This document shows positions 17,116 through 25,772 of a stretch of DNA of 64,000 bases, piece by piece; position 1 is the stretch's first letter; every line of letters starts with the position of its first letter. A model generated the notes under the pieces. The model saw only the letters and a list, made by a program, of their open reading frames with translations, was not told the origin of the DNA and did not search any database. The DNA is taken from contig NZ_BDIY01000010.1 of NCBI RefSeq assembly GCF_002072155.1, positions 62,001 through 126,000 on the forward strand, written 5' to 3'. The position numbers were made by a program, and so were the translations under genes. The stretch comes from Roseovarius sp. A-2. GTDB lineage: Bacteria; Pseudomonadota; Alphaproteobacteria; Rhodobacterales; Rhodobacteraceae.

Positions 17116-17925
17116 TCAGTCCTCCGCGCCGGAAAAATCAAAGAAGGAGCGTGTGCGGGCCTGCTCGGCCGCGAAATCGATGCCATTTTGACCTTGCGCC
17201 AAGCCTTGGGCGGCATTCAGGCGCCACATCTGGCCCAACATGAAATTCGTCTCCGCGGCCATACGCGTGTTGAGATCGATCGATTCCTTGAGCGTTTCCT
17301 GATCGCCAATCGCTTCCACCAGCCCATCGATACGCTCAATGCTCTGGGCGGCTTCCTCGTAGGAAATCTGTGCTTGCCCGATGACCATGGCATTGGCAGC
17401 CGCCAGATCGGCTATGGCAGCGCCTTGCGGGTTCCCGGCGTCGTTCAGCTCGGTGAGTTTTTCCGAGGTGAACCCCGCACTGGCCATCGTCTCGCGCATG
17501 GCATCAGCGGCCCGGCGCTCTCCCATGGTGACGTCGCCATCGAGCAGATCGTCCAGCAGGCTGTCAAAATCCCCGAGCGACAGGTTGTCCATGAAACCCG
17601 ATAGATCGGTGATCTTCTGGGCGCGGGCACGCAGGTCCTCCACGCCGTTGTAAAGGGCGGCGATATCGTTCAGGCCGGTAATTGATCCCAGGACGTCATC
17701 AAGCAGGCCCTGAATATCAGTGAGGCGCTCGATCTGGGTGCGCAATTCCTCGATTTGCTGGAGCTGGTTTTCCGCATCGCGCAGCGCGGCCTGCAGCTGC
17801 TCGACATTCCGCGCGAGGTTTGATCCATCGATTACAGGCACACCCTGAGCGAAGGCTGGGGGGAGGTGGGCCGCCATGAGCGTGCCCGCGACAATAATTG
17901 CGGCAAGGCGGGTGTCAGCCCTCAT
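17116..17925 (-). CDS. virB5: VirB5/TrbJ-like minor pilus protein
   Basis: This 269-residue protein has a signal peptide ending at ..HLPPAFAQ and a long helical mature part, with heptad-like Leu/Gln patterns at about 45-80 and helices to the end. That all-helical shape is typical of VirB5/TrbJ, the adhesin-like pilus-tip component. The mature N-terminus GVPVIDGSNLARN is nearly the same as that of the next gene, a transglycosylase. The two genes overlap by 11 bases. Confidence 0.8.
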   Translation of the reverse strand: MRADTRLAAIIVAGTLMAAHLPPAFAQGVPVIDGSNLARNVEQLQAALRDAENQLQQIEELRTQIERLTDIQGLLDDVLGSITGLNDIAALYNGVEDLRARAQKITDLSGFMDNLSLGDFDSLLDDLLDGDVTMGERRAADAMRETMASAGFTSEKLTELNDAGNPQGAAIADLAAANAMVIGQAQISYEEAAQSIERIDGLVEAIGDQETLKESIDLNTRMAAETNFMLGQMWRLNAAQGLAQGQNGIDFAAEQARTRSFFDFSGAED

Positions 17926-19033
17926 CGGAATACCTCCAGAAAGTGGATTGCTCCAGGTGATCGGCGGCCTCGGTCAAACCTTGTGCCGCTTCGACTTTCA
18001 CATGGGCCGCGCGCAGACGCAGCGTCAGCGCCATGAGCCGCGCCCGTTCAGCAAGCATATAGGTGGAGCGGTCCAGCACCTCTTTTGCGTTATCGGGTGG
18101 ATCTTTACGCAAAAGCGCCGCGATCCGGGTCATGGCCTGATCGATCTGGGTGCCCACGTAGGCGCCATAGCCGACCGAGGCATCCGCCCAGTTGCCCCAG
18201 GCGGCCGAGGCACCATCGAAGCCCGCCAGTGACCCCGTCATGTCGACGCCGGTGATGGTGCCAAGATAGTCGTTGTAATAACCGTTGATGCGCCGGACGT
18301 AGGTCTGGGTTTCCTCGAAAGGAGGCACACCACCATACTCGAGAACACGGCCGGGGCCGGCATTATATGCCGCCAGAGCGTGATCGATCCGACCGAAGCG
18401 GTTCAGTTGCGTGAGAATGTAGCGTGCTCCACCGTCCAGGTTTTCCCAAGGATCATATGGGTCCACACCGAGATCCGATGCTGTGCCCGGCATCAGCTGG
18501 CAAAAACCGCGCGCACCCACGGGGGAGACGGCTGCATTGTTGAAACGACTTTCCTGCTTGATTAGTGACTGAAACAGGATACGCCACGTCAGTGGCGTCA
18601 GACCGGCGGCCGCAACACCGGGATGACCTTCATAGCGCCGCGCCACCGTGATGATCATGCGTTCCACGTCGCTTGGCTCACCGAAGAGGCGATCGGCATC
18701 AGGATGATCTTCCTGGGCTGGGTAAGTCTCTGCAGCGCTCGCCCAGCCGGGCCCACCAGCCTCGAACCCACTCAGGTCGGTGACACCGGTGGTCTCCGCA
18801 AGGAAACGCTCATAGGCTTCAAGCTGCTCTCGATAGATATCCGCTTGTTCCTGGCGGGCGTCGCGCTTCTGGCCCTGCCGCAAGGCGTCGCGCGCAAGTT
18901 CCTCAACGCGAGACACGGCCCGGGCAAGATTGGAGCCATCGATCACGGGCACGCCCTGCGCGGCAGCAAGCGAGCCAAGACCCAAAGCCAACGGAACCGC
19001 CATTCTAGAAGCTCTGGAAATCACAATGCGCAT
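17915..19033 (-). CDS. Lytic transglycosylase with VirB5-like N-terminal segment
   Basis: The start at 19033 (MRIVISRASRMAVPLALGL) gives a signal peptide ending near ..LAAAQ; a longer upstream reading is possible but Arg-rich. The mature protein opens with GVPVIDGSNLARAVSRVEE and a helical segment. An SLT domain follows, with the catalytic Glu in SLIKQESRFNNAAVSPVGARG (near 187), QLMPGTA, and AAYNAGPGRVLEYGG. A helical C-terminal tail of about 100 residues follows. It should cut peptidoglycan to let the channel through the wall. It is the second transglycosylase of this operon. Confidence 0.88.
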   Translation of the reverse strand: MRIVISRASRMAVPLALGLGSLAAAQGVPVIDGSNLARAVSRVEELARDALRQGQKRDARQEQADIYREQLEAYERFLAETTGVTDLSGFEAGGPGWASAAETYPAQEDHPDADRLFGEPSDVERMIITVARRYEGHPGVAAAGLTPLTWRILFQSLIKQESRFNNAAVSPVGARGFCQLMPGTASDLGVDPYDPWENLDGGARYILTQLNRFGRIDHALAAYNAGPGRVLEYGGVPPFEETQTYVRRINGYYNDYLGTITGVDMTGSLAGFDGASAAWGNWADASVGYGAYVGTQIDQAMTRIAALLRKDPPDNAKEVLDRSTYMLAERARLMALTLRLRAAHVKVEAAQGLTEAADHLEQSTFWRYSDEG

Positions 19034-19172
19034 TCCGTGAAACAAGGTCGGGGGCAGGGGCCGAGAACGCCATCGCAGGCCGCTCGAAACATGGCGAGCG
19101 CACGCCTGTTGATGCACCTTCGCAAGCGCTCAGGGCCGCCATGGCGACCAACAGAAAAAATCGTGCCTTCAC
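19005..19172 (-). CDS. Small VirB7-like lipoprotein
   Basis: This 55-residue gene starts with a GTG at 19172 that overlaps the virB4 stop (GTGA) and ends inside the next gene. The N-terminus KARFFLLVAMAALSACEG is a lipoprotein signal with a LSAC lipobox, so Cys17 would be lipidated. Two further cysteines (residues 27 and 50) lie in the mature part. A tiny lipoprotein inside a virB operon is what VirB7 looks like, though here it follows virB4; an entry-exclusion lipoprotein is the alternative. Confidence 0.65.
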   Translation of the reverse strand: MKARFFLLVAMAALSACEGASTGVRSPCFERPAMAFSAPAPDLVSRNAHCDFQSF

Positions 19173-21538
19173 ATCATGTCCTTCCAGAAGTCTTCTTTCT
19201 TGCGCCAATCGGCAGGCGCTTTTTCCTCGCCGGTCTTGCCGCCACCAAGAACAGTGACCAGACTGCCAAGGCCTGCGAGATCGGTATTGACGAACACGCT
19301 GTCGGCGCCTGAGCGGATCAATGCCAGCCGCAACCCGGCTGTCGGGCTTGAGAGGAACTCCGCCTCGCGCGCGTTCAGGCGCAGGATGCCGTAATCCCCC
19401 GGATTCGCCCGTGGATTGGGAAACAGGATCTGGGTGGCCACACTTTCCGCGATGATCTGGCCGACCGAACTTTGGTCCAGATGGCCCGGTGTCTGGGTCA
19501 GCATCATTACCACGCAGTTGCGCTTGCGCATGGTAACCAGCCAGTCGTGAAGACGCTTGACGAAGATATCGTCAGCCAACATCTTCCAGGCTTCATCGAT
19601 CACGATGATTGTTGGTGTGCGATCCTCGATCACGCGCTCGATACGGCGGAAGAGATAGGCGAGCAGGGCGGAGCGTTCCGCGTCCTGATCGAGAAGTTCC
19701 GTCATGTCGAGACCAAGGACATCCTCGCCAATGGCAATCGATTGGGCACTGGGCCTTGAGAAAAGCCATCCATACCGGCCGGTTTGCGTCCATTCTCGTA
19801 CGCGGGACACCAGATCACCGTCGTCATCGGTAGAGGCCACGAGGCTTGCCAAGCCGTCGAATGTTCTGAGTTCCTGCTCCGCAGCAATGATCTGACGGAC
19901 TGCCTCATTCAGTGCGACGGTCTGAACCGTCTCGAGTGGACGGTGGCGGGCCAGAATGTCGCCGAGCCAATCTGTCAGCCAGGCGGCCCCTCGCGCATCG
20001 GTCTCCGTGGTCATCGGATTGAAACCGGTGGGCTCGCCCACCTTGATTTCGCTGTAGCTGCCACCCAAAGCGCGGATCGCCATCTCCAACCCCTGGTCCT
20101 TGTCGAAAACGATGACGCGCGCGCCCGCTCTGCGCGCCTGAGCCATGAGAAACGCCGTGCCGAGGGTCTTGCCAGACCCGGTGCGGCCCAGAACCAGCGT
20201 GTGCCCGACGCTTGGCTCATCGGTCCGGCGCCCCGCTTCGTGAAAGTTGAACCGGTAGAGGCTGGAGGTCACGGTCGGGAAGGCCGTGATCGTCTTGCCC
20301 CATGGGCTTGCCTTAGGTCCGCGTCCCGGCCTTGTCTTGTGAAACGCCGCCAGTTCCGCGAAATTCTGCGACGAAACGATCCCGTCACGGATCCGGTAGG
20401 CCCAGTTCCCGGGCGCCTGCGCGAAATAGAGCGCCTTTGCTGCCCAGGACTCCCGGACCAGAACGGCACCGGTTTCTTGACCCGCCCGCCAGATCTCGGA
20501 AGCTGCTTGTTCCAGTTCCTCGGTGCTGTCACAGAATACCTGCACGGAGGCATGATGTGTCCCAAAGGTTGAGCGGCCGGATGCCACGGCGTCGGCGGCT
20601 TCGATCAACTGCTCAGTCAAGCTGACGCCGGCATCTTCGGAGGCACCCCGCTGGCGAAAGGTGCGTTGAATGCGCTCAACCATCTCATTGGCGCGCCGCG
20701 GCGTGAAAGAGTTGGTGATCGTGATGTCATAGGGCAGTTCCAGTGCGTCAAGCATGGTTGGCCAGGTGCGACTGGGATAGGATTTCATCCCAAAAATCGC
20801 GCCGTATCGTGCGCTGTCGCCGCATTCCAGCCGCATGGATTTGCCCTGAAAGCTGACGTCGAAATTGCTCATAGTGTCGGCCAGCAATTGTCCGGGGGCG
20901 GCGATGATCTTGGCGTAGCCCTGTCCGTGAACCGCGGCCAACAACGCAAGCCAATCCCCGCTTGAGACCGTAAGTCGCGTCACACCCGCGCCGGAATACA
21001 TCGCCATGAGCAGCGTCATGGCCTCTTCCAGGGCAACAATCCTCGTGTCGATGTCTTTCTGGAAATCGCGGCCGCCGCCAAGGACGCCCAGAACTTTCGA
21101 GAAGGCCTGCGGCATCGACGGACGCATAAGAACCGTCAACATCAGGGTGCGGGCTTTCAGATCGCGGGCGCGCAGGCTTCTTTGCCAGGCGGCGTCTACA
21201 GCAGTCGCGAAAGGCATGCCGTCTGGAGGGGCCAGGTCCAAGACGTCCGGGCGCGAAACCTTGTTGATGTGGAAACCGAAGCGCTCCCCCAGTTGCCCGA
21301 CGATCCGGGCAAAGCCTTCGCTGATCTCATCGATCCGCGCGTCGTCGCTGGTGAAGCTGTCGACCCCGTCGAGCGTCACCGACGCCATCAGATCGCCCTG
21401 CCGTGTCAGGATGACACTGTCCCGCACCGCAGCGATATAGGGAAGATGGCGCCCAAGACGCTCGGCTTTCAAGGCCTTGTCCCCGAGCGCGTCCCGAACA
21501 GCACTGCTGGCACGAAATCCCCGAAACTCACGCGACAT
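19169..21538 (-). CDS. virB4: Conjugation ATPase VirB4
   Basis: This is the large cytoplasmic ATPase of the system, 789 residues from the ATG at 21538 (MSREFRGFRASS); an in-frame ATG at 21556 is also possible. The start overlaps the virB3 stop. The N-terminal VirB4/CagE domain is followed by a P-loop domain with Walker A LGRTGSGKT (near 450) and Walker B IIVIDEAWKML (near 650), and a late MLTQTPGHL motif. It energises pilin extraction and channel assembly. Confidence 0.95.
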   Translation of the reverse strand: MSREFRGFRASSAVRDALGDKALKAERLGRHLPYIAAVRDSVILTRQGDLMASVTLDGVDSFTSDDARIDEISEGFARIVGQLGERFGFHINKVSRPDVLDLAPPDGMPFATAVDAAWQRSLRARDLKARTLMLTVLMRPSMPQAFSKVLGVLGGGRDFQKDIDTRIVALEEAMTLLMAMYSGAGVTRLTVSSGDWLALLAAVHGQGYAKIIAAPGQLLADTMSNFDVSFQGKSMRLECGDSARYGAIFGMKSYPSRTWPTMLDALELPYDITITNSFTPRRANEMVERIQRTFRQRGASEDAGVSLTEQLIEAADAVASGRSTFGTHHASVQVFCDSTEELEQAASEIWRAGQETGAVLVRESWAAKALYFAQAPGNWAYRIRDGIVSSQNFAELAAFHKTRPGRGPKASPWGKTITAFPTVTSSLYRFNFHEAGRRTDEPSVGHTLVLGRTGSGKTLGTAFLMAQARRAGARVIVFDKDQGLEMAIRALGGSYSEIKVGEPTGFNPMTTETDARGAAWLTDWLGDILARHRPLETVQTVALNEAVRQIIAAEQELRTFDGLASLVASTDDDGDLVSRVREWTQTGRYGWLFSRPSAQSIAIGEDVLGLDMTELLDQDAERSALLAYLFRRIERVIEDRTPTIIVIDEAWKMLADDIFVKRLHDWLVTMRKRNCVVMMLTQTPGHLDQSSVGQIIAESVATQILFPNPRANPGDYGILRLNAREAEFLSSPTAGLRLALIRSGADSVFVNTDLAGLGSLVTVLGGGKTGEEKAPADWRKKEDFWKDMM

Positions 21539-21803
21539 AGAGATCGCCTCCCTCATCTGATCGCGCGCTCGTTCGCGGGGTGCGCGACATCACGACGTTC
21601 AAAATCTGAAACAGATGTGGATTGCGGTCAGCGACCAGCCAAAGCGGCGGGTAGCCAACGATGAAGACCAGCAGGAACCGCATGTCGTCAACCAGAATGA
21701 AAGGGATCACGGATGCGAAAACCAGTGCCACGAAATATCCGATCGGCAGACCGAATATCCGTGGCGGCTTGGTTAGCCCCAGAAAAAGTGGTGTGTCGCG
21801 CAT
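21528..21803 (-). CDS. virB3: Type IV secretion protein VirB3
   Basis: This 91-residue inner-membrane protein begins RDTPLFLGLTKPPRIFGLP, a typical VirB3 N-terminus. Two closely spaced hydrophobic segments (about 20-38 and 43-58) follow, then a polar tail. It partners VirB4, whose start overlaps its stop. It lies between virB2 and virB4, the canonical order. Confidence 0.93.
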   Translation of the reverse strand: MRDTPLFLGLTKPPRIFGLPIGYFVALVFASVIPFILVDDMRFLLVFIVGYPPLWLVADRNPHLFQILNVVMSRTPRTSARSDEGGDLYVA

Positions 21804-21826
21804 GTGGGTCTCTGCCGCAGATCAGA

Positions 21827-22111
21827 TCAAGGAGCCGCAAAGCCGTCGATGATGGTCTCGGCCGAAAAAATCAGAACCACGCCGACAAAGACGGCAACGA
21901 AGATCGGCCAGTTCAGGCGCCCGAAAAACATCATGACACCGGAGCCCACGAGCGCGAGCACGCCAAGGCCACGACCGATGGGACCTGTCACGGCGTCAAC
22001 GACCGTGTCAATCATGTCGGAGACCGGGCTGAGATCCTGCGCGACGGCCGGGCTGGCGGCCAGCACAAGCACGGCCAAAAAGGTTGCCGGGGTATAATCG
22101 ATGCGTTTCAT
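21827..22111 (-). CDS. virB2: Major pilin VirB2
   Basis: This 94-residue prepilin has a long signal peptide (cleavage near ..AASPAVAQ, residue 25). The mature chain of about 70 residues has two hydrophobic helices separated by a short basic loop ([19 protein letters not shown], then [15 protein letters not shown]). It polymerises into the conjugative pilus. The start overlaps the upstream transglycosylase stop by ATGA. Confidence 0.93.
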   Translation of the reverse strand: MKRIDYTPATFLAVLVLAASPAVAQDLSPVSDMIDTVVDAVTGPIGRGLGVLALVGSGVMMFFGRLNWPIFVAVFVGVVLIFSAETIIDGFAAP

Positions 22112-22791
22112 GTCTGGTCTCCGATGGATTGGGCATAGACGGCCATGACCTTGCGGACATGGCCTTGGGTTTCACGGTAGGGGGGCACACCGCCGTGACG
22201 CGCCACGGCTTCGGGGCCGGCGTTATAGGCCGCGAGCGCAAGCTGCGGCGTGCCGAAACGATCAAGTTGTGTCAGCAAGTAGCGGGCGGATCCATGCAGG
22301 TTTTGCTCAGGATCATGCGGGTCGACGCCAAGCACACGCGCGGTGTCCGGCATCAACTGCCCAAGCCCGATTGCACCGACATGCGACCGCGCGCCTGGGT
22401 CAAACGCGCTTTCAACAGCGATGTTGGCGCGAAAAAAGGCCACCCAGTCGCGAGAGGTCATGCCCGCCCGGCGCAGGGCCGGGTGGTCCGCATAGACCGA
22501 CCCCACATTGAGGATCATAGCCTCGATAACGGGACGGCCTGATGGGGTCCGAGACGGGGAAAGGCGTTGTAACTCAAGAGGATCAGCCTGAGAACGTGCG
22601 ACAACGTCGCTGTGCTCGGGTTGAGGTCTTGCGAAGTCGAGAACGCTGCTGGTCAGACGGCCAACACGGTCTGGAGCATCGAGATCGATAACAGATTGTG
22701 CATGGGAGGAAGGGCTTGAAAGCCCCCAGAAAACGAGGCTAGCCGCTGCCAGGATACCTTGTCGTCTCAAACTCCCACGTGCCTCTCTCAC
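22108..22791 (-). CDS. virB1: Lytic transglycosylase VirB1
   Basis: This 227-residue periplasmic enzyme has a signal peptide (cleavage near ..SSPSSHAQ). The C-terminal SLT domain has the catalytic Glu in [19 protein letters not shown], then [10 protein letters not shown] and [19 protein letters not shown]. It makes the local wall opening for the channel. It is the first recognisable virB gene of the operon. The upstream gene for a protein of unknown function overlaps its start by about 50 bases. Confidence 0.9.
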   Translation of the reverse strand: MREARGSLRRQGILAAASLVFWGLSSPSSHAQSVIDLDAPDRVGRLTSSVLDFARPQPEHSDVVARSQADPLELQRLSPSRTPSGRPVIEAMILNVGSVYADHPALRRAGMTSRDWVAFFRANIAVESAFDPGARSHVGAIGLGQLMPDTARVLGVDPHDPEQNLHGSARYLLTQLDRFGTPQLALAAYNAGPEAVARHGGVPPYRETQGHVRKVMAVYAQSIGDQT

Positions 22792-23080
22792 CTTCTCGGA
22801 GAGGGCAGCTGAATAGCTTTGCGCCCAGCTCCAGGCAGAAGCTCATGAGCCCTGCGGCGGTCTTGAAGACGCGTGGTTTCAGATCCCGGTTGGTCACATA
22901 GACCGACCGGTGCACACCGCCTTGACCGTCATTGGAGCAGACGAAAACCGTCCAGCCACCCCTATGCGTATTGCCGCCCTTTTCCGGGGCCTCGACGCAT
23001 TCCACCTCTATCCATGCCCCACCCTCGATCGCCTCTTGCATGTGCGATGTTAGGATCACGGGATATTTTGTTCCTGCCAT
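22739..23080 (-). CDS. Protein of unknown function at the head of the virB operon
   Basis: This 113-residue soluble protein (start [18 protein letters not shown]) follows a GGAGGCAAA Shine-Dalgarno-like sequence. The mid part reads as beta strands ([28 protein letters not shown]). The 3' end overlaps virB1. I do not recognise it. Being first in the operon it could be regulatory. The overlap of 53 bases with virB1 is larger than its neighbours show, so the true end of one of the two should be checked. Confidence 0.6.
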   Translation of the reverse strand: MAGTKYPVILTSHMQEAIEGGAWIEVECVEAPEKGGNTHRGGWTVFVCSNDGQGGVHRSVYVTNRDLKPRVFKTAAGLMSFCLELGAKLFSCPLREGERGTWEFETTRYPGSG

Positions 23081-23277
23081 TTTGCCTCCGAAGGAAAGAA
23101 GTTCCTACGGAAGTAACCTGCTTTTGCACCGCTTCAAACAGTGCATGTTGCAAGATATGCGGCGACGTAGCGTAAGACATATGACATGGTCAATAAATAT
23201 CTTTTGATTGATTGTAATATTTTTTCGGTGATAGGTCGAGCACACGATTCGCCCCCAGATTGTCGGGAGACCACCAG

Positions 23278-23547
23278 ATGTCGCGGTTGCTGGCATGTAG
23301 CACATTCATCGTCCTTGCGCTCCCGGCACATGCCGAAACGCTGGCGATAGATTGCGTGACGCCGTTGCGGCCGGAGCTGGCGGCCTCGCCTGCGCTCCTG
23401 AACGAGTATGGCGACGACATCAGAGCCGAGTTCAACGCCTACTTCGATGAGGCGCAAACCTATCTGAATTGCCTTGCTGCGGCATCGACTTCTGCACAGG
23501 CCGAAGTCCGTCTTGTGCTTGACGCTTACCAGGAGATGTTCCAATGA
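23278..23547 (+). CDS. Small exported protein of unknown function
   Basis: This protein of 89 residues starts at the ATG at 23278 (an upstream in-frame ATG lies at 23260). It has a signal peptide (MSRLLACSTFIVLALPAHAE) and a short mature part with two cysteines (IDCVTP, YLNCLA). It is the first gene of a rightward trio that diverges from the virB operon, so it may use a shared control region at 23081-23277. Function is unknown; it may be a periplasmic conjugation accessory. Confidence 0.65.
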   Translation: MSRLLACSTFIVLALPAHAETLAIDCVTPLRPELAASPALLNEYGDDIRAEFNAYFDEAQTYLNCLAAASTSAQAEVRLVLDAYQEMFQ

Positions 23548-23636
23548 AACGACGTGCAAAATATGTCAGTAATTATGACGCACTTAACATAAGTATCATT
23601 ATGCGCCAACGGGTTAGTGGCGGGGCTCTGTCATGA
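23544..23636 (+). CDS. Candidate 30-codon coupling gene
   Basis: An ATG at 23544 overlaps the previous stop (ATGA) and this frame ends in a TGA that overlaps the next ATG at 23633. The 30-residue product (MKRRAKYVSNYDALNISII..) is basic with no obvious domain. Precise overlaps at both ends suggest it is translated, perhaps only to couple the flanking genes. The frame is short and could be coincidence. Confidence 0.35.
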   Translation: MKRRAKYVSNYDALNISIIMRQRVSGGALS

Positions 23637-24292
23637 GGCGGCTCCTCTCAACTGCCGCGATCGTCGCGATAGGCCTCGTGCCGCTTGCGCTCAAACCCGC
23701 CGCCGCGCAAGGCTATCAGATCGATTGTGCGATCCTCTTGTGCCTTGCCGGCGGTTGGCCCGCGTCGGTTCCCTGTGCCCGGGCACGCGCGGAGTTCATC
23801 CGCCGCATCACACCATGGCCGGTCGAGCCACCGCTGCAGATCTGGCGCTGCCCGATGCGCGCGGCGCTTGAAGCGCCGGACCCAGTCGCGCGCCTTCACA
23901 GACTGACGGGGTTCAACCCCGGGCCAGCCGTCCCCCAGCACCCTGAGCAAGAAACGCTCCAGCTCGCGCAAGCGGTCGGGCGCGGGGCTGATATTGATGT
24001 CAGCGGGTCTGCCTTTGCGTTCATTCGCTCCATTGATGTGTTCGACGCCTCCTTGTCCCAGGGCGTGGTCGGTGAAGGCGAGCATTGCCGTCGCACGGCC
24101 CTGATCCGGCATGGTTCATACGACAGCACTGGGCAGTTCCGGTGGCGTATTGCATCACCGGGCGAGCTACCCCCGGCTTTTGAGGGGGACGAGGGTTTTG
24201 GGACCGTCTGTCCGAGCATCCGGGTTCGCGCGGTCTTTGTCGATTGGGAAGACCACCAAGGCACCTACGGATCTGAGCAGGTCAATTATTGA
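23633..24292 (+). CDS. Exported cysteine-rich protein of unknown function
   Basis: This 219-residue protein has a signal peptide (MRRLLSTAAIVAIGLVPLAL..AAAQ). The mature N-terminus has several cysteines in a short space (IDCAILLCLAGGWP, VPCARAR, WRCPM), then a Ser/Phe-rich middle and a beta-rich end. Proteins opening this way occur on rhodobacterial conjugative plasmids, as I recall, but I cannot name a function. It lies between the virB divergent region and the replication region. Confidence 0.7.
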   Translation: MRRLLSTAAIVAIGLVPLALKPAAAQGYQIDCAILLCLAGGWPASVPCARARAEFIRRITPWPVEPPLQIWRCPMRAALEAPDPVARLHRLTGFNPGPAVPQHPEQETLQLAQAVGRGADIDVSGSAFAFIRSIDVFDASLSQGVVGEGEHCRRTALIRHGSYDSTGQFRWRIASPGELPPAFEGDEGFGTVCPSIRVRAVFVDWEDHQGTYGSEQVNY

Positions 24293-24329
24293 CCCCTACC
24301 CCGATAGAAGGACTCGACACCCCAGAAAC

Positions 24330-24366
24330 GAGAAACCCCCGCAAGGCGGCAACCATGCGAGGGGCT
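24330..24366 (-). terminator. Hairpin terminator of the antisense RNA
   Basis: The arms at 24336-24344 (CCCCCGCAA) and 24356-24364 (TGCGAGGGG) can pair with one bulge. On the - strand the stem is followed by TTTCTCGTTT, the form of a rho-independent terminator. In the other direction the same hairpin would lie in the repC leader. Confidence 0.6.
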
Positions 24367-24406
24367 CAAAGAACAACGGAATTGGCGTTCCGATAGGTCA
24401 ACTCAA
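24330..24406 (-). ncRNA. Candidate ctRNA-like antisense RNA upstream of repC
   Basis: On the - strand a promoter-like pair (TTGACT at 24440-24435 and CAAAAT at 24418-24413, 16-base spacer) is followed about 75 bases later by a strong hairpin and a T-rich run. Replicons of the repABC type carry a small antisense RNA in this place that limits repC expression. The layout matches, although repA and repB are absent here. The promoter and RNA ends are read by eye. Confidence 0.55.
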
Positions 24407-24517
24407 ACAGTGATTTTGTTCTAGCAGTCCCGACAGTCAAGGCAACGAAAAAACGTATCCTTTATCGGGATGCGGATGCCCTGTTGCGGCCTTGTCCCAT
24501 ACTGACAAGGACGAGAT

Positions 24518-25771
24518 ATGAACTCTACTCGAAACCACCCGGCCTTGCCGGACGGCTGGACCAAAGGCGCTGTCATGGCGCTTCTCTCGGAGATAGCCCC
24601 GCATATCGGTCTGCGCCCGGCGCGCCTCGCGGTGCTGAACTACATCATTGGGCGGACCCGAGCGTCCGACTGGACCTCTCCACACCGAGAACCGGCGTTC
24701 TTCGGTGCGCAGGACCTGGCGGCTATTGAGTTGGGCAAGACAGCGAGGCAGTTGCGCACGGATGAGGCTGCGCTGGCCAGGCTCGGCCTGATCGTCAAAC
24801 GTGTCGCGGCGAACGGGGCCCGCTTTGGTCGCGCCGGTCTCGGGTTGATCCTAACGCCGCTGATCGCGCGCCTGGAGGAGTTCATAGCCCTTCGCGACCG
24901 GCTCCGCGCGGAACGGAAACATTTGTGCGCTTTAAGGGATCTTCGATCACTGCGTCTGCGGCACATGAAGCGGGCCATCTCCGCCCTGCCCTTGTCGGCT
25001 ATTGAGGATCCGGAGGTCACAGATATTCTTGCCAGTTTCGCAAGCTGGCCACGTAGCGACGCCTTGAGCCGCTTAGGTCTGGACCAGCTTACCGCACACC
25101 TGCAGGCGAGTTCCGAGTTGTGCAGCCGCATCGATGACTGGCTTGAAAAACATGGCCTTTCTTCCGGCCAACCAGCGGAAAACTTCCGGCCTTTTATACA
25201 GAACACCAAGGAAGACTCTCAAAATGTAGAGGAGCCTTCTGCTGTGGATAATTCCGCAACACGCGAGGAATTTGCAGAGAGTAAATCGTCGCCATCACCT
25301 CCCTGCCCCGCGTCACCCACTCTGTCGCCTGAGGGCCTTTACAACATTGCCGGCGACGGACTGCGCCTGATGCTCGAGGCGCGCCGAGATCAAAATCGCC
25401 CACTCAGAGAGCGCGACATCATCGAAGCCGCCTGGCAGTTATTGCCAATGCTCGATATCCATCCATCAGTCTGGTTTGAGGGCCAGAGCGCCCTTGGCGA
25501 CCACGGATTGGCGCTCTGCCTTATTCTGGTCGATGCTGGGCGAGATCATCCCACATATCCCGTCCGCAACCCGGGCGGCTTGATGCGCGAAATGGTCCGG
25601 CGAGCCAAGGCTGGGAGGCTCGACATCAATGCAGGTATTGTTGCTCTACGGCGGCGGCAACATTATCTGTTCAAAATCGACCAATCTGATTGGGGGAGTG
25701 GAAAGGATCTGGGGTTCAAGCGGCGTTCGGGCTGCGGGTCAACAGTCTTCCATCCAGAACGGCCGCTCTAA
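24518..25771 (+). CDS. repC: Plasmid replication initiator RepC
   Basis: This 417-residue protein matches RepC in length and layout: an N-terminal winged-helix region (WTKGAVMALLSEIAPHIGLRPARLAVLNYI, about 15-45), then GKTARQLRTDEAALARLGLI and the hallmark GLILTPLIARLEEF near 110. The C-terminal domain follows a low-complexity Ser/Pro linker near 255-275. RepC opens the origin, which in repABC replicons lies within repC itself. No repAB partition genes flank it, so this is either a solo repC replicon or one whose repAB was lost. Confidence 0.85.
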   Translation: MNSTRNHPALPDGWTKGAVMALLSEIAPHIGLRPARLAVLNYIIGRTRASDWTSPHREPAFFGAQDLAAIELGKTARQLRTDEAALARLGLIVKRVAANGARFGRAGLGLILTPLIARLEEFIALRDRLRAERKHLCALRDLRSLRLRHMKRAISALPLSAIEDPEVTDILASFASWPRSDALSRLGLDQLTAHLQASSELCSRIDDWLEKHGLSSGQPAENFRPFIQNTKEDSQNVEEPSAVDNSATREEFAESKSSPSPPCPASPTLSPEGLYNIAGDGLRLMLEARRDQNRPLRERDIIEAAWQLLPMLDIHPSVWFEGQSALGDHGLALCLILVDAGRDHPTYPVRNPGGLMREMVRRAKAGRLDINAGIVALRRRQHYLFKIDQSDWGSGKDLGFKRRSGCGSTVFHPERPL

Positions 25772-25772
25772 C

